A DNA stretch of 45,620 nt from Caloranaerobacter azorensis DSM 13643 (GTDB lineage Bacteria; Bacillota; Clostridia; Tissierellales; Thermohalobacteraceae). The stretch is from assembly GCF_900129995.1 (NCBI RefSeq), contig NZ_FQXO01000009.1:21489-67108 (forward strand), read 5' to 3'. The notes under the pieces were generated by a model. That model was not told the DNA's origin, ran no database searches, and saw only the letters and a program-made list of their open reading frames with translations. Made by a program: the position numbers and the translations under genes. Shown here piece by piece: positions 9,174 to 16,889 of the stretch (position 1 is its first letter; each line of letters begins with the position of its first letter).

Positions 9174-9198
9174 TAAAAAATTTTCAAGTGCTAAATTT

Positions 9199-9459
9199 CT
9201 AATTCGTCGTTATAAATACTTTTATAGAATTTTTATTTGCTGCTTTTAAAATATGATCGAGATTTTCACAAATAAGTGGTTCTCCTCCTAATAACATTAA
9301 TTTATCAAAACCATTATCGGCTATTTTTTTTATAACCTCTATTTTATCTGACAAAGTTAATGAATTAACCTTTTTACTAAAATACATATCAGCATTATAA
9401 CAATGAGTACATCTTAAGTTACACTTATCCGTAATATCCCAAACTAATATTTTAGACAT
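9199..9459 (-). pseudogene. Truncated radical SAM peptide maturase (N-terminal fragment)
   Basis: 86 residues covering only the start of a radical SAM barrel: the cluster-binding CNLRCTHC and the GGEP strand are present. The frame ends right after FITTN, where homologues continue for about 350 residues. It aligns along its whole length with the first 90 residues of the enzyme at 11524-12885 (shared WDITxxCNLRCxHCYNA and LLGGEPL). No SPASM region follows in any frame before the hairpin at 9162. I call it a remnant of a second maturase of cluster A; a functional mini-protein cannot be excluded but is unlikely because half the barrel is missing. Start at ATG 9459, after a G-rich ribosome site. 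Confidence 0.8.
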
Positions 9460-9486
9460 AATACTTCCCCACCCCACCTTATATAT

Positions 9487-11232
9487 TTATGAAGATTTTA
9501 AAAACTGAGCATTATATATCTTTCTATATAATGTATCTCTATTAATTAGTTCGTCATGTATTCCCTCTTCTACAATTTCACCATCTTTAAATACATATAT
9601 TTTGTCACACAGCTTAGAAATAGTCGTTAATTTATGAGCAGTAAATATTATTGTTCTGTTCTCATATTTTTTTACAATACGTTTTATAACCTTTGATGTT
9701 GTAATCGGATCTAATGAAGATGTCGATTCATCCAAAATAATTATATCAGGATTTCTTAATATTGTCCTTGCAATAGAAACTCTTTGCCTCTCTCCTCCAG
9801 ATAAATTAAATCCGTTTTCGCCTACAGGAGTATCAAGTCCAAATGGAAGTTTTTCAAGAAACGAATCTACTCCTGCAATCCTTAAAGCCTCATTTAACTC
9901 CTCCTCTGTAGCTTGTGGATTACTAAACAGTATGTTTTCTCTTAAAGTTCCTGTAAATAAAAAAGTATCTTGAAAAACTATCCCAAATATTTTTCTTAAA
10001 TTATTTAAACTTATATTCTTTATGTCATAACCATCGATAATTATTTGCCCTTTGTCAGGTTCATAAAACCTTATTAGTAACTTACACAGCGTACTTTTCC
10101 CCGAACCACTATATCCTACAAAAGCAACCTTTTCTCCTTTAAATATATTTAATGAAATATTCTTTAAAGCAATTTTATCATTATATTTGAAAGTCAATTC
10201 TTTTATTTCTAATTTATTTTCAAAAGTATATTTATAGTGAATTTCTCCACTGTTTTCTTCCTTTTCTTCTAAAATAGAAAAAATTTTATCTGAACTTACA
10301 AACACTTGCTGCATTTGTTGATAAAACGAAAAAAAATTAATCATAGGATCTATAAGAAGTCCATTATACATCATAATAGCAGTAAGTCCTCCAATAGATA
10401 GAGTCCCAATACTTACCTTATATCCTCCAAATATCATAATAAAAGCAATTATTCCCATAAAAAATGCACTATTAATATTACTAGTAATTATTACAAATTT
10501 CTGAAGACTCAATATCTTTTTGTTCATATTTATACTTTTTTTAGACACTTCTTCACTAAATCTCTTTTCCTGACAATAAGATTTTATTTCTTTAATCCCT
10601 TTTATTCCTTCAGAAAATTTTCCCCACAATAAAGAATTCGCTTGTCTTTCATCTTCGGCCAATTTATTTATCTTAGGCCCCGTTTTAATTGCCTGCAAAG
10701 ATAAAACAATTCCTATTGGAACCATTATTAAAGTGATTTGCAAATCAATTCTTGACATATAATAAAATCCAAAAATGAAAATTAAAATATCCCTGATTAT
10801 AAAAGTCAATGGTTTCAACATCCCACTTACTGTTATTTTACTATCTTCTATCAATCTAACCATTAAATCACTAGTATTATTCTCAACATAAACTCTATAT
10901 GGAATTTTTTGAAGTTTTGAAAATAATTCAATTCTTATTTTATGTCCAATTTGCGTTTCTAAATAAACATTTAAATATTCAAATAAAGCTCTAAATATTA
11001 TATTTAACACATGTAATAATAGATAAACACAACCCGCCAAGAAAAAAGCTTTAACTTTATCTTGGGCTGAACTCGTAGCAATATTTATTATTTTCTCTAT
11101 GTATTTAATGGGATAAGCAGATAAAAAACTAGTCAATACTAAAGTAATAGCTAATACTATAGCCTTGCCCCAGAATTCTCTACATAACTTAAAAATTTTC
11201 AATACTTTACTAAGTGTACTTGAAGAACTCAT
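9487..11232 (-). CDS. ABC exporter of peptide cluster A
   Basis: 581-aa half-transporter: a six-helix ABC exporter membrane domain (to about residue 310) followed by an ATPase with Walker A GYSGSGKST, signature LSGGERQR, Walker B IIILDES and the switch histidine in TAHKLTT. There is no N-terminal C39 peptidase, so it cannot itself cleave a double-Gly leader. It lies downstream of the 35-aa peptide gene and probably exports the modified peptide as a homodimer; lipid or drug flippase activity is the alternative. The start follows AAAGGGGAT. A 16-bp hairpin separates it from the peptide gene, which could lower its expression relative to the peptide. Confidence 0.88.
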   Translation of the reverse strand: MSSSSTLSKVLKIFKLCREFWGKAIVLAITLVLTSFLSAYPIKYIEKIINIATSSAQDKVKAFFLAGCVYLLLHVLNIIFRALFEYLNVYLETQIGHKIRIELFSKLQKIPYRVYVENNTSDLMVRLIEDSKITVSGMLKPLTFIIRDILIFIFGFYYMSRIDLQITLIMVPIGIVLSLQAIKTGPKINKLAEDERQANSLLWGKFSEGIKGIKEIKSYCQEKRFSEEVSKKSINMNKKILSLQKFVIITSNINSAFFMGIIAFIMIFGGYKVSIGTLSIGGLTAIMMYNGLLIDPMINFFSFYQQMQQVFVSSDKIFSILEEKEENSGEIHYKYTFENKLEIKELTFKYNDKIALKNISLNIFKGEKVAFVGYSGSGKSTLCKLLIRFYEPDKGQIIIDGYDIKNISLNNLRKIFGIVFQDTFLFTGTLRENILFSNPQATEEELNEALRIAGVDSFLEKLPFGLDTPVGENGFNLSGGERQRVSIARTILRNPDIIILDESTSSLDPITTSKVIKRIVKKYENRTIIFTAHKLTTISKLCDKIYVFKDGEIVEEGIHDELINRDTLYRKIYNAQFLKSS

Positions 11233-11281
11233 GAATCATATCCCCTTTATATTTAATCCTAATCTTAAGTTACTTTTTATC

Positions 11282-11324
11282 TTTTAATCGGCATGCAAAA
11301 TTAATTACTGCATGCCGATTAAAA
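11282..11324 (-). terminator. Hairpin between cluster A peptide and exporter genes
   Basis: A 16-bp stem (TTTTAATCGGCATGCA paired with its complement) around an 11-base AT loop, just after the peptide stop codon. On the minus strand it is not followed by a T run, so it may stabilise or attenuate the message rather than terminate it fully. Confidence 0.7.
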
Positions 11325-11331
11325 ATTTTTG

Positions 11332-11439
11332 TTATTTTTCTACATAAGTAACTTTACACATTCCCATTCCTGATCTAGCGCCAATTACTATATGTGTAAG
11401 TCCAACTCTTATAACTTTAAGTTTTGGTGGTTTATACAT
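11332..11439 (-). CDS. Putative 35-aa single-Cys RiPP precursor (cluster A)
   Basis: A small ORF with an excellent ribosome site (GGGAGGTGA, then ATG four bases later). The product begins MYKPPKLKVIRVG, continues LTHIVIGARSGMGMC and ends KVTYVEK; the only Cys is residue 28. It sits between a SPASM radical SAM enzyme and an ABC exporter, with a PqqD-like peptide-binding protein at the head of the operon, which is the standard layout of a radical-SAM-modified ribosomal peptide. A basic leader (KPPKLKVIR) and a Gly/Met/Cys-containing C-terminal core can be guessed, but I recognise no family. The strong stem-loop behind it is typical of abundantly expressed precursor genes. It could be too short to be a gene at all, but start signal, position and coding limits agree. 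Confidence 0.78.
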   Translation of the reverse strand: MYKPPKLKVIRVGLTHIVIGARSGMGMCKVTYVEK

Positions 11440-11523
11440 TTGCTCACCTCCCTCTTTAATCTTTTATTTTCTCTTTATCTTTAATTTAAAGTTAACTTAA
11501 ATCTTTAATACTTTCTACTAAAT

Positions 11524-12885
11524 CTACAATCTTTTTATATAACCAAAACATTTTAAATCTAATAAAAATCTAGACAATTCAATTTCAGAAATATTATATC
11601 CACTCCTTAATAATTCAGAATAAATATCTTTTATTCCCTCATTATTCTCAATATATTTAAGTACTAAAGATTTCCAGTTGTTGAATCTCTTCACAACACC
11701 TTCGTCCATTCGAAATAAAACACTCTCTTTATCATCAATTTTAGTTAATACGTTCTCACATATTTTATATCTATTAAATTTCAACTTATCATAATATCTT
11801 TGTTCTTCTTGACTTATAACATCACATATACTATATTCATCTTCAAGCTTTAGAGGACATGCACCATCACATATAGAATTGAATTCACATACTTTGCATA
11901 ATCTTTTATTATGTTTATTTTCTTCTTTTAATTTTCTAAAACTTTTGTAAAAAATATGATTTTCAATATTTTCAAAATATTCTAACTCTAATATATTTAC
12001 AGGTTTACCTTTAAGTTTCCCTTCTCTCTTACAAGCTTCTGCTGTTGATAAATTACAAGAACCACAAGGATAGATGTCTCCATTTGGTTCTAATAACCAA
12101 ATACTTTCTCCAGCTCTACATACCGATTTATTCTCTTCTATATATTTTTTACCAAAAACCCTGTTCAAATATCTTGCTACTATAGGTTTACAATCTAACT
12201 GTAAAAACAAATCCGGATAAACTCTATTTTTCACTTCTATTAGCCTCTTAATAGCTCTAAGTTCGATATTTAAATCATATAAAAGTTCTTTATTTCTATT
12301 TGCATTTCCACATTTATACAACGATAATACATTTAATACATTAATACCTAATTCCTTGAGTATTTTAGGAAAATTAATAATATCTTCTGCATTATTTTTA
12401 ATTATAACTGTCGATATTTGAATTAATACATATTTATTACTTTTTTTCAATTTGCTTTTTAAAAGTGCAATATTCTCGATAACTTTCCTAAACGTTCCAA
12501 CACCTCTAATATTATCATTAATCTGAGGATCTGTAGAATCTAAACTTATACTTATTTGCTTAATTCCACTTTCTATCAATTTTTCAATATTTTGTTCATC
12601 TAATAAAGCTCCATTAGTATTTATTGTTACTGTAACCCCTTTCAAGTTTGCATAAGAAATAATATCAAAGATATCTTTTCTCATTAGGGGCTCGCCACCT
12701 AAAAGATGTATATGATCGAAACCACCTTTAACTAATTTATTTATCACATCTATACATTGACTATAACTTAATACATCATTTTTCCTATTTTCACCGAAAT
12801 ACTTTTCAGCATTATAGCAATGTTTACATCTTAAATTACATTCTGGTGTAATATCCCATAAAAGAGTTCTTTTAAAACCCACCAT
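11524..12885 (-). CDS. Radical SAM/SPASM peptide maturase (cluster A)
   Basis: About 453 residues. An N-terminal radical SAM barrel carries CNLRCKHC (CX3CX2C) and GGEP. A SPASM domain from about residue 265 has cysteines in the C-RAGESIWLLEPNGDIYPCGSC region and in CKVCEFNSICDGACP, enough for two auxiliary iron-sulfur clusters. The last ~80 residues form a small helical/winged region resembling PqqD-type recognition elements. Such enzymes install thioether or carbon-carbon crosslinks in ribosomal peptides. The likely substrate is the 35-aa peptide encoded 85 bases downstream; its single Cys would allow one thioether. ATG at 12885 is the likely start; GTG at 12891 and 12882 are close alternatives. 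It follows the PqqD-like gene by about 45 bases. Confidence 0.88.
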   Translation of the reverse strand: MVGFKRTLLWDITPECNLRCKHCYNAEKYFGENRKNDVLSYSQCIDVINKLVKGGFDHIHLLGGEPLMRKDIFDIISYANLKGVTVTINTNGALLDEQNIEKLIESGIKQISISLDSTDPQINDNIRGVGTFRKVIENIALLKSKLKKSNKYVLIQISTVIIKNNAEDIINFPKILKELGINVLNVLSLYKCGNANRNKELLYDLNIELRAIKRLIEVKNRVYPDLFLQLDCKPIVARYLNRVFGKKYIEENKSVCRAGESIWLLEPNGDIYPCGSCNLSTAEACKREGKLKGKPVNILELEYFENIENHIFYKSFRKLKEENKHNKRLCKVCEFNSICDGACPLKLEDEYSICDVISQEEQRYYDKLKFNRYKICENVLTKIDDKESVLFRMDEGVVKRFNNWKSLVLKYIENNEGIKDIYSELLRSGYNISEIELSRFLLDLKCFGYIKRL

Positions 12886-12930
12886 CGGCACCTCTCTTTA
12901 TATAACCTTTTATCAAATTAGGTAGCCAAA

Positions 12931-13188
12931 CTACAATTCTACTATCAACTTTTTTTCTAACAATTGTTCTATAAATTCCTCAATATCCCCTCTTATACTT
13001 TCTTTATCACAAGAAAATTCTTTCGATACTAATTGTAAAATATTTTCAAATTCATTATTTTCTATGTTTTCCCATATAAATTTAGCAACATCCTCCAACT
13101 TGTAACATTGTTCCGAATCAACATCTAATACAGCAATATAATTTTCTATCGGTTTTTCTATTATTTTATCACTTTTAAAATATGCCAT
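12931..13188 (-). CDS. PqqD-like RiPP recognition protein (cluster A)
   Basis: 85-aa stand-alone PqqD-family protein. The pattern of two N-terminal strands (YIAVLDVDSEQCYKLEDVAKFIW) followed by helices rich in Glu/Leu is typical of this peptide-binding winged-helix fold. It should bind the leader of a precursor and present it to the radical SAM enzyme encoded next. The ribosome site AAAGGAGG precedes the ATG. This is the first gene of the cluster A operon; the 135 bases upstream contain a possible TATAAT but no convincing -35. Confidence 0.85.
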   Translation of the reverse strand: MAYFKSDKIIEKPIENYIAVLDVDSEQCYKLEDVAKFIWENIENNEFENILQLVSKEFSCDKESIRGDIEEFIEQLLEKKLIVEL

Positions 13189-13418
13189 TTTAGTTATCCT
13201 CCTTTTATAAACCCCTCTATATATTATATCTTTACATAGTATAAAAATCCCAATTGCTACTTTTTATTCTACTATTATCAAATCTATTTCTTATACTTCA
13301 TAAATCTAAATTCATTGTAAAAGGTTTTTTTTGAGATGTCAATCACATTTTTCCAACACAATTTCCTATATTTCGACTTTTAAATGCAAAAAAACTTCGA
13401 GCCTATAGCCCGAAGTTT
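13189..13418. other. Intergenic region upstream of cluster A
   Basis: No ORF with a start signal. The first ~135 bases should hold the promoter of the PqqD-like gene. From about 13324 onward the sequence is a copy of 16797-16889, including the shared terminator hairpin. Confidence 0.6.
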
Positions 13419-13760
13419 TTATTCTTCAGACAATCTTTTAGAAATAATACACGTTGCTATCCCTAAAATAGCTATAACTGCTACCGGCGAAATTAACGTA
13501 AACCATAAATAGAATTTTTCATTACTTGGTCCTATAAATAAATTAGGTATCAATAATATCAACCCCGAAATTTAAGTATTATACCACCTGATCTATTCGT
13601 TTTTCTCCATATTTCTTTGTTTGACAATGTATATTTATTACGAATACCAAACCAAAGATTTGGCGATTTATTCGCTATTGTTCTTATGAGCAACAATCCA
13701 GCTAAAGCATAAATGAAACTTATAATGATATTTAAATAGTAGAAAAACAAGCTAATCTCC
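13324..13760. repeat. Repeat copy 1 of the sdpI/terminator block
   Basis: About 435 bp nearly identical to 16797-17232 (terminator, SdpI-like gene and its ribosome site). It differs by a few substitutions and a 1-bp deletion that breaks the gene. Confidence 0.9.
13393..13417 (-). terminator. Terminator hairpin, copy 1 (after sdpI pseudogene)
   Basis: A 10-bp stem, loop TATAG, then a T-rich tract on the minus strand. The same hairpin occurs at 16864-16888 and, with one change, at 24691-24715. Confidence 0.85.
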
Positions 13761-13762
13761 AA
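13419..13762 (-). pseudogene. Frameshifted SdpI-like immunity gene
   Basis: A near-identical copy of the 110-aa SdpI-like gene at 16890-17222. One base is missing after codon ~66 (GAAATTTAAG here against GAAATTATAAG in the intact copy), so the frame ends after 67 residues. The Trp near the C terminus is also changed to Cys. Its upstream sequence is not that of the intact gene but the promoter region otherwise found before the cluster B precursor; the ribosome site reads GGAG. This shows the gene is the right-hand relic of a duplicated and then internally deleted cluster B. The truncated product would keep two membrane segments at most. Confidence 0.9.
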
Positions 13763-14095
13763 ATTTCATTCATCTCTATCAGTTCTAATTCTTATTTATA
13801 ATACCTAATCACAGCCCTATATCTACTACATACAATAACACATTCATTGTATAATAAAACACTTTGAGAAATCAATAGTAATTATGTTATTATTTTCCGA
13901 TATTTTTCTACATTTTTCTCCATTAAAATAATAGTCCACCAAACATTTTACTCATATATCCACCACATTTACTATATAAACCTTCAAACCGTTTTGTGCT
14001 TTGTTTTGTTATGCATGCCCAGCACACCATATAAACCGATTAGAGAAATTTCTCTAATCGGTTATATAATACATAACTGAAAATTTAATCTAACA
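13763..14095. other. Gene-free duplicated promoter region, copy 1
   Basis: 333 bases matching the region upstream of the cluster B precursor. They contain the promoter-like TTGATT/TATACA pair on the minus strand (13870-13875 and 13848-13853) and the palindromic terminator of the SLH gene. Here the promoter faces the broken sdpI gene. Confidence 0.7.
14034..14063. terminator. Perfect 30-bp palindrome after SLH gene, copy 1
   Basis: Arms AACCGATTAGAGAAA and its exact complement with no loop, 33 bases past the SLH stop codon. A stem of 12-13 bp can form. The T run is poor, so termination may be partial. Confidence 0.7.
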
Positions 14096-15484
14096 TTACT
14101 TAATAGTAAAATATAAAACTATATCTGGTTCTGTTAAAATAGGATGATTCCAATAATCAACTTGTATGTTACCAAATGTTTTTGTTTCGCATACTCCTAT
14201 TAAAGCAGTCATACCTTTTTCTCTCTTTTCAAGGAGTTTTTCTACTGCATAATCTGTTATATCCCTTCCTACTTCTCCGAATAAAGCTACAAGTGATTTT
14301 TCTAATCTCTCTCTATACTCTGGTTTAACAAATCCATTTTTAGCAGTTTCACCAGATAAACTTTTTAAACTTAAACGAATTGTAGCTTTTGAAGATAATT
14401 TTTTATCATATATACTATTATCCATAAACTTTTTTTCAGTAAAAGCATAGCTAAACATATAAAGACCGATATTAGCGAAAACTTCCTTCTCTGTAAATCC
14501 TATTATAACAGCAGGAGCATTATCACTTTCATAATATCTCACCTCAACATAATTTTCTTTATATGGTTTTTCTACTAAAGCACTAGCCACTTTAATAACT
14601 TTTTCATCTAAGTTGTCTATTAAAGTTCCTTTTACTTCATTTCCTTGTATAGTTATTTCACCATTTTCATCAATTTCAAATTCATCAGCATTAACATATT
14701 TAGTATTTAATAAGTTTTTGCTATATTTTATTTCTTGTGAAGTATCTTTTTGTGAGTTGCCTTCTTCTCCTGTATCAATACCTCTATCTAAAGCATCAAA
14801 CATATTTACAATCATTTGACTTGCCTCGGCTCTTGTAGCCTCACCACATGGCTTAAATGTATTATCTGGATAACCATTTATAATTCCATTTTGACTAGCA
14901 ATAATTATGTATCCTTTATCTTCTGACTTGATAGTATTATCATCATTAAATTTTGTCTTTTGTCCTGCTAATTCTTTTGCCTTTTCATCAAGTCCAACTG
15001 CTCTTACTATCATTTTTGCCATTTCTATCCTTGTAATGTTTTTATCTGGCTCATAATTATCTCCATATTCACTTGGTAAAATAATACCTTTTTTCACTAA
15101 TGTATGTATTTCATCTTTAGCCCAATGTTTTTTTGTATCATTAAAACTATTCCCTTTTATTGTATCTAACCTTAATGATGTTCTTACTACTTTTGCAAAC
15201 TCTGCCCTAGTTATAGTATTATTAGGTCTAAATGTACCATCTCCATAACCATCTAGTATACCTAACTCTACTAATTTCCCAACTGTTACATTAGCCCAAT
15301 GATTACCCATATCTGAAAATCTATTAGCTATTTGCTTAAAATAATCAGCAGTTTTATTTATAACTTCTTTGAATATTTTTTGTAGGTCTAATCCCTGTTC
15401 ACTTCCATCAGCAGCATAAGTTTGAATAGGTATTATACCCATTACTAACACTAAAATCATTAATAAAGTAACATATTTTTTCAT
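14096..15484 (-). CDS. SLH-domain surface protein, paralogue 1
   Basis: 462 residues. A Sec signal peptide ending near TYAADG is followed by three S-layer-homology repeats (about residues 56-105, 114-163 and 180-232, each with an ITRAEFAK-like motif) that bind secondary cell-wall polymer. The C-terminal domain of about 220 residues is of unknown type. It is almost identical to the protein at 23073-24461 up to residue 236 except for Cys213 in place of Asn in the third SLH repeat; thereafter about 50 of 228 residues differ. The start follows AAAGGAG. It lies beside the relic of a peptide operon, as its paralogue lies beside the intact one, so a role in surface defence or peptide handling is possible but unproven. 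Confidence 0.9.
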   Translation of the reverse strand: MKKYVTLLMILVLVMGIIPIQTYAADGSEQGLDLQKIFKEVINKTADYFKQIANRFSDMGNHWANVTVGKLVELGILDGYGDGTFRPNNTITRAEFAKVVRTSLRLDTIKGNSFNDTKKHWAKDEIHTLVKKGIILPSEYGDNYEPDKNITRIEMAKMIVRAVGLDEKAKELAGQKTKFNDDNTIKSEDKGYIIIASQNGIINGYPDNTFKPCGEATRAEASQMIVNMFDALDRGIDTGEEGNSQKDTSQEIKYSKNLLNTKYVNADEFEIDENGEITIQGNEVKGTLIDNLDEKVIKVASALVEKPYKENYVEVRYYESDNAPAVIIGFTEKEVFANIGLYMFSYAFTEKKFMDNSIYDKKLSSKATIRLSLKSLSGETAKNGFVKPEYRERLEKSLVALFGEVGRDITDYAVEKLLEKREKGMTALIGVCETKTFGNIQVDYWNHPILTEPDIVLYFTIK

Positions 15485-16019
15485 TTATGCATTTCTCCTT
15501 TCATTAGTTTTAATTCTATTTATTACCTCGTTTTACACATATATTGTAACATTACTACAGACTAAAGTTGTATAAATTTTTAAAAATGGTTGATTATTTT
15601 TATTCTAATATTTTCATATAATATAAGGGTATTTTTATAAAAAAAACTATAAACACTTTTGGTGTATATCTCTTTTTTTTGCTGTTCTATAATAAATGTT
15701 GGAATGGTAATTTCCAGCATTATTTTTTTCAAAAAAAATAATGCACTTACCAAAAATGCCTACTAAAAATATAATTCTCATATTTTAAAAAAAAGGCGTT
15801 TAATAAGTGCATAATAATATTGCTCTTTCATTTAGAACATTTCATCTAATAGATTGAAAAGTTTTATCATCCATTTTATATGCTCTAATTATATATATTA
15901 TTATGTTTATACTATCATTTCTAATAAAAACATACAGCTAATTTCTAAATGTATATAACAAGGTTATAATTTAAATATAATAGTTAAGAATTATTTTAAT
16001 GCTATAAATGAAAATTTAT
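15485..16019. other. Intergenic region upstream of SLH paralogue 1
   Basis: 535 bases. The first 220 are the duplicated SLH leader. The rest holds overlapping inverted repeats (15696-15720, 15717-15744 and 15741-15812) and AT-rich sequence with no supported ORF. Confidence 0.6.
15696..15812. repeat. Cluster of overlapping inverted repeats
   Basis: Three dyads overlap: AATGTTGGAA with TTCCAGCATT (15696-15720), a 13-bp palindromic arm pair GCATTATTTTTTT/AAAAAAATAATGC (15717-15744), and ATGCACTTA with TAAGTGCAT (15741-15812), the last enclosing AAATGCC/GGCGTTT. The first can act as a terminator. The third resembles a small mobile-element end or a structured RNA. Confidence 0.6.
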
Positions 16020-16297
16020 TTATGGTTGATGTTCTTCACAGTAATTTTGTATCCGGGTCATGATTGTTCCACAACAACATTTAATAACATATATTCGACA
16101 TTGACATGGAGGGTCTGATAATACTTCCAATTCACAAAAATCATGTGACGGTTCAGTATGACAGATATGTGCAATATACATTGGCTTAGGCTTAATAATA
16201 TCATCTTTTTGTAATTTATGATTACTATCTGCATAAGCTGGCACTATCATACTTAAAACTAATACTATTATAATTAATAAATAAAAAACTTTTTCAT
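16020..16297 (-). pseudogene. Cys-rich small secreted protein with frameshifted signal peptide
   Basis: The open frame to 16250 encodes MIVPAYADS followed by a domain with eight Cys (HICH, DFCE, PPCQC, KCCCG, NYC). The ATG at 16250 has no ribosome site, and the hydrophobic stretch in front of it in the same frame (VFYLLIIIVLVLS) is clearly the rest of a signal peptide. A good start, ATG-AAA-AAG at 16297 with AGGAG upstream, is one base out of frame. Adding one A or T in the adjacent homopolymers would join the two into a normal Sec signal peptide. So this is a recent frameshift or a sequencing slip. The product's function is unknown; the CCCG cluster suggests disulfides or metal binding. Confidence 0.65.
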
Positions 16298-16342
16298 CAA
16301 ATCCATATCTCCTAAATATCTATCTTTATTAAAAAATATTAC

Positions 16343-16750
16343 CTATTCTTTACTATTTAAATTTTTCTCTATTTCTTTGTTTAACTTATCACTTATTTCC
16401 TCCATTGTTTTTGCTTCTTTCTCATATTGTTCTATTAAATTCTTTATATTTTCATTATTAATAGCATCTTCTCCCAAATTCCCCTTTTTATTAGTAACTT
16501 CTTTTTTCATTCTATCTATTTTCTTATTTATTTCTTTCCATTCTGTCTTAATATTTTCTAATTCATCTTTTTTATCTTTATCTATCTTTTTTGGTAATCT
16601 ATTTTCGCTATTTACATTTTTATCTCTTATAGCATTATTAGTAAAATTATTTCCTCTTTTATTACAACCAGTTAAAACTAAAGTTAGAATTAATATTAAT
16701 AATAAAAAAGAATTCATAATTCTGAAATATTTTCTATTTTCTAATCCCAC
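16343..16750 (-). CDS. Small coiled-coil lipoprotein
   Basis: 135 residues from a GTG start preceded by GGGAGGGG. The N terminus has a hydrophobic stretch ending in the lipobox LVLTGC, so Cys is probably lipidated after export. The rest is charged and helical, with Lys/Glu heptad-like patterns (ENIKTEWKEINKKIDRMKKE) suggesting a coiled coil. No family is recognised. It resembles in style, not clearly in sequence, the lipoprotein at 31529-32416. It lies between the Cys-rich gene and the end of cluster B, with a terminator separating it from the latter; involvement with the cluster is undetermined. A longer frame to 16813 has no start signal. Confidence 0.7.
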   Translation of the reverse strand: MGLENRKYFRIMNSFLLLILILTLVLTGCNKRGNNFTNNAIRDKNVNSENRLPKKIDKDKKDELENIKTEWKEINKKIDRMKKEVTNKKGNLGEDAINNENIKNLIEQYEKEAKTMEEISDKLNKEIEKNLNSKE

Positions 16751-16863
16751 AAAATCCCCTCCCAATTTATATAAATTTATATTCAGCATAGCAGTATTTT
16801 TTTGAAACGTCAATCATATTTTCCCAACACAATCTTCCATATTTCGACCTTTAAATGTAAAAA

Positions 16864-16888
16864 AACTTCGAGCCTATAGCCCGAAGTT
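16864..16888 (-). terminator. Terminator of peptide cluster B operon
   Basis: A 10-bp stem (AACTTCGGGC with GCTCGAAGTT), loop TATAG, then seven T on the minus strand, directly after the sdpI stop codon. Confidence 0.92.
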
Positions 16889-16889
16889 T

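Larger units (their letters stand above)
13757..15708. repeat. Repeat copy 1 of the SLH gene block
   Basis: About 1.95 kb matching 22736-24686: promoter region, palindromic terminator, SLH gene and 5' leader. The 5' two-thirds are almost identical; the 3' half of the gene has diverged. The left end is an 8-bp junction (13757-13764) where this block meets the sdpI block. Confidence 0.92.

Noticed and set aside
9112-9198. Insertion-sequence end at the truncated radical SAM gene
   Set aside because: Only a 4-bp hairpin (GGGC/GCCC) and no inverted-repeat pair or transposase; the region reads as terminator plus promoter.
9199-13188. Cluster A as a lasso-peptide locus
   Set aside because: There is a PqqD-like protein but no transglutaminase-like protease and no asparagine-synthetase-like cyclase.
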